A DNA stretch of 64,000 bases, from positions 1-64,000 of the forward strand of contig CANRPU010000001.1 in assembly GCA_947632555.1 (NCBI GenBank), written 5' to 3'. Under the pieces are notes generated by a model. That model was given only the letters and a program-made list of their open reading frames with translations, had not been told where the DNA came from and did not search any database. Origin of the DNA: an uncultured Lachnospiraceae bacterium. GTDB taxonomy: Bacteria > Bacillota > Clostridia > Lachnospirales > Lachnospiraceae. Positions 34,592-42,554 of the stretch are shown here, in pieces. A program made the position numbers and the translations under genes. Position 1 is the first letter of the stretch. Each line of letters opens with the position of its first letter.

Positions 34592-36019
34592 CTAAAAATT
34601 GGAGTACAAAAATACGCTGATGCCAGACAGCGAGATAATACTCCAGAAAAGCAGAGCCACCGTCGCTGCCGTCTGTCCCGCGCTGTAAGAAAAGCTCTTG
34701 AGCCTTTCCTGTGTGTTTTTAGGAATCACCGCGATCAAAAGCATGATCAGAATCACTATGAGCAGCATCAAAAACGGGAAGCTGTCCGACAGTCCCTGCA
34801 GTCCCAGCCGGCAGAGAATACGGATCTCTACCAGGTTGTTCACCGCCTCCGCCAGGGCCGTTTCTACCGCTCCGGTACCCGGTACCAAGATCCGGGAAAA
34901 AAACAGTCCCGCATCGCTCAGACTGTCCGCCCGAAAGATCACCCACGCTACATTGACAAACAAAAATGTAAGCCCCCGGCCCAAAACCGGGATCTTTTCC
35001 GTTCTTCTGCCGGTAAGCCGTTCCGCCACCATGGCAAGCCCATGCAGCAGGCCCCACACCAGAAAGGTCAGGCCGGCTCCGTGCCAGATACCGCTCAGGA
35101 TGAACACGATCAGGATATTCACACAGGTCCTTCCCATACCTTTTCTGCTGCCTCCCAGGGGAATATACAGGTATTTGGTAAAGAAACGGGTCAGGCTGAT
35201 ATGCCATCTGTTCCAAAAGTCAGAAACGGACCTTGCCTTATAGGGCGAATCAAAGTTGACGGGCAGATGAATATTCATCATCAGCGCCACTCCCAGCGCC
35301 ATATCACTGTATCCGCTGAAATCATAATAAAGCTGTAAGGAATAAGAAAGCATCACCAGCAGAGCGCTTCCCGTATGGAGGCCGGCAATGTTGGAAAACC
35401 CTATATTGACCAGCTTTGCCAGCGTATCCGCCAGAATTACCTTTTTCGCCAGTCCCATCGCGAACAAATACAGTCCGCCGGAAAGATTTTCAAACTTTGG
35501 CCGGAATATGTTTTTCCCACTCAGTTGCTGCAGAAATTCCCGAAACTGCGTGATCGGGCCGGAAGTGACCTTGGGAAAAAAACTGATATAGACCGCATAA
35601 TCCAGAAAATCATGCCGCAGCCCGTTTTCCTTATAGCAATCCGCCAGATAAGATATCTGCTGAAACGTTATAAAACTGATACCTACTGTCAAAACAGAGG
35701 AGAAACGCCAGTATTTCAGATAAAACAGCGCCGCCAGATTGACCGTAACTCCCAGCGCGAGAATCCCCCTCCGGCGCGCTTTTCCTGTCTGCATCTCCAT
35801 CACGCGCTGAAGCCCAAAATTAATCAGCGCGCTTCCTGCCAGAAACAACGCGTAATATATATTCAGAAACCCATAAAAGCACGCGGAAGCCAGGATCAGC
35901 CAGACCTTTCCCGGTTTATCCGTACTCAGCCTCTTATTTTCAGTTTTTCCCAGCAAAAAAAGGCCGCATAAAGTAACCGGCAGGAATAACAAAATAAATA
36001 CATAGGAGTTAAAAAGCAT
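34592..36019 (-). CDS. MBOAT-family O-acyltransferase
   Basis: A polytopic enzyme of 475 residues with about 10-12 membrane segments. The family signature is clear: FWNRWHISLTRFFTKYLYIPLGG and the invariant-His region FILSGIWHGAGLTFLVWGLLHG. It belongs with AlgI/DltB/PatA proteins that carry acyl groups across the membrane for transfer to polysaccharide or teichoic acid. It pairs with the SGNH-like protein downstream. The gene lies within the glycan locus, so the acceptor is probably the polysaccharide made here. Confidence 0.92.
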   Translation of the reverse strand: MLFNSYVFILLFLPVTLCGLFLLGKTENKRLSTDKPGKVWLILASACFYGFLNIYYALFLAGSALINFGLQRVMEMQTGKARRRGILALGVTVNLAALFYLKYWRFSSVLTVGISFITFQQISYLADCYKENGLRHDFLDYAVYISFFPKVTSGPITQFREFLQQLSGKNIFRPKFENLSGGLYLFAMGLAKKVILADTLAKLVNIGFSNIAGLHTGSALLVMLSYSLQLYYDFSGYSDMALGVALMMNIHLPVNFDSPYKARSVSDFWNRWHISLTRFFTKYLYIPLGGSRKGMGRTCVNILIVFILSGIWHGAGLTFLVWGLLHGLAMVAERLTGRRTEKIPVLGRGLTFLFVNVAWVIFRADSLSDAGLFFSRILVPGTGAVETALAEAVNNLVEIRILCRLGLQGLSDSFPFLMLLIVILIMLLIAVIPKNTQERLKSFSYSAGQTAATVALLFWSIISLSGISVFLYSNF

Positions 36020-36046
36020 GTCACTTCCCTCCTTTTCAGGCGCCGC

Positions 36047-38074
36047 CTATTTCTTTACATAAAGCCTGAATTCAATCCCCTCGCAATAAATAACAGCCGT
36101 AATGGTATGTGATGCCTGCCAGCCTTCAAAATCCCCGCCCGTCATCCAGTAAACCGTATTGAGATACTCGTCGTTTACAAATATCGCGTTTTCCGCTTCC
36201 CATGCACGCAGATAGCTCTCAGCGCCTCCCTGAACCACTTCCAAATCAGGCAGATCAATCCCATAGGAATGGGTTTTCCAACCCAGAAAGCTGTATACCT
36301 CATCCACCCCTATACCGGCGCCGGGAGTTCCTTCCGGGATATTCTCCCGCACCTCCTCCGCGAACTCCTGCAGACTTTCCGTTTTCCGCAGTTCGCTCTG
36401 CCGTTCCCACACAGATATATACCTGATACAAACCAGCAGCGCCAGCAATGCCAGTGAAACAACAGTCCACACCCCAAATGAACGCAGGATCCCGCTTCCA
36501 AGCGCAGACGATCTCCACATTCTCCCGCATAGAAAACGCTCCCCCAGATATGCCATGATCACGGCAAATACCGGCAGTATCTCCCAGAGAAGAAGAAACG
36601 ATGATCGATTGACATAATATGTGAACTGCACCATAACCGCGATCACGCACGCCGCCAAAACAGCAATCTGCGGGTTTACTTCTTCCTGACGGGAAGTATG
36701 TCCGCATAAACCTGTCCTGCTCAGCACCAGCGCCATGCTGCCCAACAGGATCACAATACAAAACATCCATGGCGATATCTCCTTGGGCAGATATATTTCA
36801 TGCCACTGCATATATCCGTCCCCGGTTCCCACTAATGGAAACAGACATTCCTTTACCGTCAGCCATTGTCCTCCTACAGATAGATTATACAGATTGACGA
36901 TACCATACGCCAGCAGAAGCGAGGCCCCTGCCTGCAGAAAACTTTTACCGATACCGTCAGCACTCTTCTTATTCCACAAAGGTTCCTTCTGCAAAATACC
37001 AACAATATCCCATCCCGCCCACGCTGTCAGACATGCGATCCCTGTTTCAAAATTCCAGACCAGCGAAAACGCGCAGAGTATCGTTCCCCCCATCTTCCAC
37101 AAGAAAATCCACCGCTTCTGTTCGCGGATATGTTTGATTCCCCATACGGTATACGCAAGCAGCACGGATACAAAAATGATTCTGTGCGGAAATACCTGGC
37201 AGTATCCGCCCCCCCGCTCCCACACAGGAAATGTACCGATCCCTATGGCCCCCAAAATCTTAAAAACCGGTTTGCTAACCATAAAATCCAGCACATAACA
37301 CAGGCACAACACCGAAATTCCTGTTAAAACAGCTGTGAAAAGCGCCATATCCGTTACGCTTCCCCCCATAAGCCGGACTATAGGAGCACATAATATGCCA
37401 TAAAACCCATAGACTCCTGTATTGATGGCACTGTATGGGGCCATATCCAACGCGCGCTTTATGGAGTGGAAATACGCATTAAAATGATACAAGTCCATTT
37501 TAAAGGGATTGGGCATATACAACAGCCATCCGGCATTCACAGCAGCCAGCAGATATGCCACTCTTACTGCCCATTTTGCTTTATCGGACATAGTTTCTGT
37601 TGTTCTGCCGGTTTTCTTTCCTTTCTGTTTCGTGAAATACCAGTATATTTCTACCGCGGCCGCAAACACCCCAATATTCAACGCGGCCGCTATTATCTTT
37701 TTATGCTGTCCCCCCATATAAGAATCCGCCAGAAAAGCGGCCATATAAGGATTGACAAAGGTATACAGGATTCCTATCCCCATTCCCATGAAAGTAATAC
37801 CGGCCAGAATATTTTCACGCAGAGCGCACTCTTTAAAACATTCCGCAAACTTTACAGACTTTGCAAAGATGCTATAGCACCATATAAAAAGCAGAAATCC
37901 TATGCATACAGAACCGCCATAGTACAGCAGATCTCTGTTCGGCATTTTGAAAATATCCAGTTCTACCCAGAAGAATGTCCAGATTCCCCAAAACAGCAGT
38001 ACCGCCCCTAACGACGCTGCGGCCGCCGCATTGCTTTCACCAGTTCTGTCTTCCGCTATCCCTCTATCCCGCAT
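36047..38074 (-). CDS. Large polytopic membrane protein (675 aa), possibly GT-C-like
   Basis: About 14 hydrophobic segments are visible, with a short hydrophilic N-terminus and a C-terminal extracytoplasmic domain of about 110 residues. An acidic-aromatic stretch in an early loop (PFKMDLYHFNAYF) is reminiscent of the catalytic Asp loop of lipid-linked-sugar-dependent GT-C enzymes, but no family signature is certain. It might be a glycosyltransferase or a polysaccharide polymerase. It lies 24 bp after rfbH and 27 bp before the MBOAT gene, so it is part of the same unit. Confidence 0.7.
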   Translation of the reverse strand: MRDRGIAEDRTGESNAAAAASLGAVLLFWGIWTFFWVELDIFKMPNRDLLYYGGSVCIGFLLFIWCYSIFAKSVKFAECFKECALRENILAGITFMGMGIGILYTFVNPYMAAFLADSYMGGQHKKIIAAALNIGVFAAAVEIYWYFTKQKGKKTGRTTETMSDKAKWAVRVAYLLAAVNAGWLLYMPNPFKMDLYHFNAYFHSIKRALDMAPYSAINTGVYGFYGILCAPIVRLMGGSVTDMALFTAVLTGISVLCLCYVLDFMVSKPVFKILGAIGIGTFPVWERGGGYCQVFPHRIIFVSVLLAYTVWGIKHIREQKRWIFLWKMGGTILCAFSLVWNFETGIACLTAWAGWDIVGILQKEPLWNKKSADGIGKSFLQAGASLLLAYGIVNLYNLSVGGQWLTVKECLFPLVGTGDGYMQWHEIYLPKEISPWMFCIVILLGSMALVLSRTGLCGHTSRQEEVNPQIAVLAACVIAVMVQFTYYVNRSSFLLLWEILPVFAVIMAYLGERFLCGRMWRSSALGSGILRSFGVWTVVSLALLALLVCIRYISVWERQSELRKTESLQEFAEEVRENIPEGTPGAGIGVDEVYSFLGWKTHSYGIDLPDLEVVQGGAESYLRAWEAENAIFVNDEYLNTVYWMTGGDFEGWQASHTITAVIYCEGIEFRLYVKK

Positions 38075-38098
38075 GTATGTTTTCCTTTCCAGTCTGCT

Positions 38099-39436
38099 TC
38101 AGATCAGCGCTTCTTTCACGCACTGCGCCATATAATCCAGCATATCATCCGTCATGCCGGGATACACGCCTATCCAGAAGGTATCCCGCATGATGCGGTC
38201 CGTATTAGTCAGTTTTCCCACAACCCGATATCCTTCCCCACTTCTCCTCATGGAGTCAAAACAGGGATGCTTGATCAGATTGCCCGCAAACAGCATACGC
38301 GTCTGAATCCCTCTTTCTTCCACATATCTGACAACACGGCTCCTGTCCACACCCTCCCTGCAGGTGATCAGAAATCCAAACCAGCTGGGTTCCGAATGTT
38401 CACAGGCTTCCGGTAAGATCAGTTTATCCGAAACCTCCTCTAAAGCCTGCCGCAGTCTTATGAAATTTTTCTTCCGCTTTTCCACAAAAGCAGGGAACTT
38501 TTCCAGCTGTGCGCAGCCGATGGCTGCCTGCATGTCTGTCGCTTTCAGATTGTAACCAAAATGGGAATACACATACTTGTGGTCATATCCCACAGGCAGT
38601 TCTCCATACTGACCGTCAAATCTGTGTCCGCACAAATTATCCCTTCCGGATGGGCATACACAGTCCCGTCCCCAATCCCGGAAAGAGCGCACGATTTTAT
38701 GTAAAAGCGGGTTGTCCGTATACACGGCGCCTCCCTCTCCCATCGTCATATGATGCGGTGGATAAAAACTGGAAGTTCCGATATCTCCGATTGTACCCGT
38801 CAGTCTTTTCTCTCCGTCCAGAGTATATGCTGATCCCAGCGCATCACAATTATCCTCGATCAGCCACAGTCCGTGTCGGTCACAGAATTCCTTGACCTTG
38901 CGCAGATCAAACGGATTACCCAGTGTATGGGCTGCCATGACCGCCTTGGTTTTGGGTGAAAGCGCCTTCTCCAGCATGGAAACATCCATATTGTACTGGG
39001 GGATGGTCACGTCAATAAAAACCGGAACGGCTCCATACTGTATTACAGGCGCCACCGTGGTGGGAAAACCTGCCGCAACAGTAATCACTTCGTCCCCTCT
39101 CTTAATGCTCCTCTCTCCCAGCAGAGGAGATGTCAAGGCCATAAACGCCAGCAGATTGGCCGAAGAGCCGGAATTTACCAGCGAGCAGAATCGAATCCCT
39201 AGGTACTCCGCGAACTTTTTCTCAAACGCTTCGGTATACCGCCCTGATGTAAGCCAAAATTCCAGAGAGCTGTCTACCAGATTCCTCATTTCGGCCCTGT
39301 CGTACACCCGGGAAGCATACGGGATCCTGTCACCTTTCTGATATTCTTTTTTAGGTTCATGATACTTTTCACAGTATTTCTCAACTGCCTGCAGTATCTC
39401 CTCTCTTGCCTGGGCTTCTGTCAATCCTTCAAACAT
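38099..39436 (-). CDS. rfbH: CDP-4-dehydro-6-deoxyglucose 3-dehydratase (E1), RfbH/DdhC-like
   Basis: Removes the C-3 hydroxyl of CDP-4-keto-6-deoxyglucose, the committing step to 3,6-dideoxy sugars. It has the aspartate-aminotransferase-fold pattern of DegT/StrS proteins, but the PLP-lysine is replaced by His in FYPPHHMTMGEGGAVYT, the hallmark of E1. The cysteine set C-x-C-x7-C (DCVCPSGRDNLC), together with the Cys in IEDNCDALGS, matches the [2Fe-2S] ligands. 445 residues is the normal length. Its start overlaps the rfbG stop by 8 bp. No E3 reductase (DdhD) gene is recognisable in the window, so electrons must come from elsewhere. Confidence 0.92.
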   Translation of the reverse strand: MFEGLTEAQAREEILQAVEKYCEKYHEPKKEYQKGDRIPYASRVYDRAEMRNLVDSSLEFWLTSGRYTEAFEKKFAEYLGIRFCSLVNSGSSANLLAFMALTSPLLGERSIKRGDEVITVAAGFPTTVAPVIQYGAVPVFIDVTIPQYNMDVSMLEKALSPKTKAVMAAHTLGNPFDLRKVKEFCDRHGLWLIEDNCDALGSAYTLDGEKRLTGTIGDIGTSSFYPPHHMTMGEGGAVYTDNPLLHKIVRSFRDWGRDCVCPSGRDNLCGHRFDGQYGELPVGYDHKYVYSHFGYNLKATDMQAAIGCAQLEKFPAFVEKRKKNFIRLRQALEEVSDKLILPEACEHSEPSWFGFLITCREGVDRSRVVRYVEERGIQTRMLFAGNLIKHPCFDSMRRSGEGYRVVGKLTNTDRIMRDTFWIGVYPGMTDDMLDYMAQCVKEALI

Positions 39437-40517
39437 ATGATACCTCTTTCCATTTGGCTGTCTGTGCCAAATATTCTTTGATCTGCCTGCTCATGCATAT
39501 ATCCGCGCTGCTGCCGTCCAGATAGTCTTTCTGCCACTCTACTATCTTATGTACTGCCGTACGGGAATCCCAGACCGGAGCCCAGCCAAAAGTCCTCTTG
39601 ATTTTAGCGCAGTCCAGTTTTAAGATCCCCGCCTCATGCGGTCCTCCGTCATACCGGTTTACCCACGATATACGCTCATGAAACAGTTCCTGCCATGTTT
39701 CACAAAAAATATCCGCCAGGCGGCCCGTTTCCAGGCAGTCCGATTCTTCCGGTCCGATATTGTAGCTGCCAGCAAAAGCAGCGTCCTCACATTGTTTCGC
39801 CGCGATCATCAGATACGCGGTGACCGGCTCCAGCACATGCTGATAAGGCCTGATAGAATAGGGATTTCTTATCACGATTTCCTGCTTCCCCATGGCCGCC
39901 CGGATGCAGTCAGGCACAATACGATCCCTGGCAAAATCACCGCCACCGATCACATTCCCCGCTCTGGCGGTAGTGATGGCCGTTCTTTTGTCTGAAAAAA
40001 ACGAGCTGCGGTAACAGGCTGTCACCAGCTCCGAACAGGACTTGGAGTTGGAATAGGGATCATACCCGTTCAGTTCTTCATTTTCCCGATATCCCCAATC
40101 CCATTCCCGGTTCAGATATACCTTATCCGTAGTTACGTTTAAAAAAGAACCGACCGATTCCGTCCTCCTGACACATTCCAGTACATTCACAGTTCCCATC
40201 ACGTTTACGTCATAGGTATAGACCGGCTCGGCATAGGACCTTCTGACAAGCGGCTGAGCCGCCATATGGATCACCACCTGCGGCTGAACACTCTGAAACG
40301 TTTTCTCCAGTTTGTCCAGATCTCGGATATCTCCAAAAACGGAATCCATCTTTTTCTGCAGACCGGCCAGCTCAAACAGGCTTTCCCCCGCTTCCGGCAT
40401 AAGCGCATAGCCGTGCAGATCCGCGCCTGCCTCTAAAAGCATTTGGCACATCCAGCTTCCCTTAAAGCCGGTGTGCCCCGTTACCAGTACCCGCTTTCCT
40501 CGATAAAATTCAAGCAT
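39429..40517 (-). CDS. rfbG: CDP-glucose 4,6-dehydratase
   Basis: NAD-dependent SDR that makes CDP-4-keto-6-deoxyglucose from CDP-glucose. VLVTGHTGFKGSWM is the nucleotide motif, NVTTDKVYLNREWDWGY the Thr/Asp region, and YSNSKSCSELV the catalytic Tyr-Lys motif. From ATG 40517 it has 362 residues, a usual length; the track start at 40538 adds seven residues with no suitable ribosome binding site. The start overlaps the upstream glycosyltransferase stop by 8 bp. Together with rfbF and rfbH it defines the CDP-deoxysugar route. Confidence 0.94.
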   Translation of the reverse strand: MLEFYRGKRVLVTGHTGFKGSWMCQMLLEAGADLHGYALMPEAGESLFELAGLQKKMDSVFGDIRDLDKLEKTFQSVQPQVVIHMAAQPLVRRSYAEPVYTYDVNVMGTVNVLECVRRTESVGSFLNVTTDKVYLNREWDWGYRENEELNGYDPYSNSKSCSELVTACYRSSFFSDKRTAITTARAGNVIGGGDFARDRIVPDCIRAAMGKQEIVIRNPYSIRPYQHVLEPVTAYLMIAAKQCEDAAFAGSYNIGPEESDCLETGRLADIFCETWQELFHERISWVNRYDGGPHEAGILKLDCAKIKRTFGWAPVWDSRTAVHKIVEWQKDYLDGSSADICMSRQIKEYLAQTAKWKEVSYV

Positions 40518-41463
40518 CTTCCTTTTGCTCCTCATCAAAATTAATTCTCTCTTCTTCCACGACCAGCGGCCTCTTCATTACACGCTGATTGATGCTTAAA
40601 ATATATTCTCCCAGAAGTCCCAGAAACAGCAACTGGACGGCGCCCAAAAAGAACATCCCGATCAGCACCGGTGCCATTCCCATATTAAACGTGTCCCAGA
40701 AGACCAGCTTCAATATCAAATACGTCAGAGCGATCAGCACACTGAAAAACGCTATTATAAAACCCATAAACGTTGCCAGCCGCAGCCCGACCTTTGTGTA
40801 GGAGGTAAAACTCAGCATAGCGATATCATAAAGTGAATAGAAATTATTTTTGGTCTTCCCCGCTCTCCGCCTTTGCTGCTCATAAGGAATTTCTTTTCTC
40901 TTAAATCCTAATTCCGCTACAATTCCCCGCAGAAAAGGCGTGGGATCGTCCAGTTCCCGCAAGACCTGTATAAACGATCGATCATACAGACCGAATCCTG
41001 TAAAATGCTCTATCTGCTCCACCTCGGAAAACTTTTTGATCAGTTTATAATAACATGTCCGCAGAAAACGCATAAATTTATTTTCCCGACTGGTTGTCTT
41101 GATCGCGCTGACGATCTTATAACCGTTTTCCCATTCCGCCACCAGTTTGGGGATCATCTCTACCGGATCCTGAAAATCCGCGCACATCAGGATGACACCA
41201 TCCCCCGTTGCCTGCTGCAGGCCATAATAAGGAGAATTGTTCTGTCCAAAATTCTTGGCGTTCAAAATCGCTTTGATCTTTTTATTTCCTCCACAGAGTT
41301 CCCGCAGTTTTTCCCTGGTTCCATCCTTGGAATCATTGTCAATAAAAATAATCTCATAGTCATATTGGGACAGTTTTCGCAATTCTGCTTCAACCGCCTG
41401 GCTTAAAGGTTCCACATTTTCAATTTCATTGTACGTGGGGATCAAAACACTGATTTTTTTCAT
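40510..41463 (-). CDS. Polyprenyl-phosphate glycosyltransferase (GtrB/ArnC-like)
   Basis: A 317-residue GT2 enzyme with the DPM1/GtrB layout. The GT-A domain opens ISVLIPTYNEIENVEPL and has CADFQDPVEMIPKL. Two C-terminal membrane helices follow (about residues 228-252 and 262-287), then a charged tail. Such enzymes put a sugar on undecaprenyl phosphate for later transfer outside. It lies between the SDR reductase and rfbG inside the CDP-sugar block, so it may transfer the CDP-derived sugar or start the chain. The donor is not proven. Confidence 0.85.
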   Translation of the reverse strand: MKKISVLIPTYNEIENVEPLSQAVEAELRKLSQYDYEIIFIDNDSKDGTREKLRELCGGNKKIKAILNAKNFGQNNSPYYGLQQATGDGVILMCADFQDPVEMIPKLVAEWENGYKIVSAIKTTSRENKFMRFLRTCYYKLIKKFSEVEQIEHFTGFGLYDRSFIQVLRELDDPTPFLRGIVAELGFKRKEIPYEQQRRRAGKTKNNFYSLYDIAMLSFTSYTKVGLRLATFMGFIIAFFSVLIALTYLILKLVFWDTFNMGMAPVLIGMFFLGAVQLLFLGLLGEYILSINQRVMKRPLVVEEERINFDEEQKEDA

Positions 41464-41476
41464 ATGTTCTCTTCTC

Positions 41477-42532
41477 CTATTTCATTCTGCACGCAATCAC
41501 TCTGGAGAATCCTTCTTTTATAGTTATTTCCGGATTCCATCCCAAAGCTTTGAGTTTTTCATTATTTGGCGGGACTTCATTTGCGAGCGAATTTTCTAAA
41601 TAAGCATCACCCGTTTCCCTTTGCTCGCAATGCACCTGCAAACGCTTCCATGGATGCAGCGATGCTATGGTTTCCGCTACTTCTTTAATACTGTAAAATT
41701 CCTCTGTATTGCATACATTATATGCCTCCCCCGCTTTTCCCTCCAGTAAGATCAAAAAATAAGCAGCCACGGCATCCGAAATATAACAGAAACTCCGTTT
41801 ACTTCTCCCATCACTGTGCATCACGATATCATGTCCCTGTATAACATCTTTCACAAAAGCAGCAAATACCCGCGGATCTTTTTCTAAATCCATGGTTGGC
41901 GCATAGGTATGCCAGATTCTGGCTATCTTTGTCGGAACTCCATTCTGATGAAAATATGCTTTGCACATGGTTTCCGCCATTCTTTTACTTTCCCCGTAAC
42001 AGCTGTGGATATCCAAAGTATCCATTTCTCCCCAGTCGTTTTCCCGCACAGAGGTTTTTCCTTTTACCTTCCCATATACATCTCCGGTAGAAAACAGCAA
42101 ATATCCCTCTACCTTTTTTTGTACTGCTAATTCCAATAAATGGTAATTGCCCACAACATTTGGTTTTAAAACTTCAATTGGAGAAACGCTATAATACTGA
42201 GGACTGGCCGGACTGGCTGCATGTATGATAAAGTTGACCGGTGCATCCATTTCTATCTTTTCTTCCAGCGTATTTTCCCACACCCTCAAATAAGGATATT
42301 GTTCGACCCTTCCAAACCGCTTCTCAAATTTTTCTTTTGAACGGATCAACGCGATGACAGAAATATGCATTCCCTTTTTTTCATTTAAGTACATAATCAT
42401 GAATACCAGATAGGAAGCCAACATTCCATACGCTCCGGTGATCAATACCGTCTTATGATCCAGACGTTCCCACGGAAGTTTTTGGTTAAAAACCTTTTCC
42501 AGATCCTGTTCAATCGTTTTCTCCATACACAT
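41477..42532 (-). CDS. Extended SDR reductase in the CDP-sugar block (YerF-like role proposed)
   Basis: An NAD(P)-dependent epimerase/dehydratase-family protein of 351 residues. The nucleotide motif VLITGAYGMLASYLV, the LLFSTGDVYGKVKG segment and the catalytic Tyr-Lys in SCYGESKRMAETMCKAY are clear. General similarity is to UDP-glucuronate decarboxylase and 4,6-dehydratase relatives. The upstream gene is the ThDP enzyme (22 bp away). In the Yersinia yersiniose route the carboligation product is reduced by YerF, so this protein is a good candidate for that step. A 4-keto reductase giving a simple dideoxy sugar is an alternative. Confidence 0.75.
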   Translation of the reverse strand: MCMEKTIEQDLEKVFNQKLPWERLDHKTVLITGAYGMLASYLVFMIMYLNEKKGMHISVIALIRSKEKFEKRFGRVEQYPYLRVWENTLEEKIEMDAPVNFIIHAASPASPQYYSVSPIEVLKPNVVGNYHLLELAVQKKVEGYLLFSTGDVYGKVKGKTSVRENDWGEMDTLDIHSCYGESKRMAETMCKAYFHQNGVPTKIARIWHTYAPTMDLEKDPRVFAAFVKDVIQGHDIVMHSDGRSKRSFCYISDAVAAYFLILLEGKAGEAYNVCNTEEFYSIKEVAETIASLHPWKRLQVHCEQRETGDAYLENSLANEVPPNNEKLKALGWNPEITIKEGFSRVIACRMK

Positions 42533-42554
42533 GATTTTTATAATCCTTTGAAAA

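Noticed and set aside
38099-39436. Plain DegT/StrS sugar aminotransferase
   Set aside because: The PLP-binding Lys is replaced by His, and the C-x-C-x7-C cluster motif marks it as the E1 3-dehydratase.
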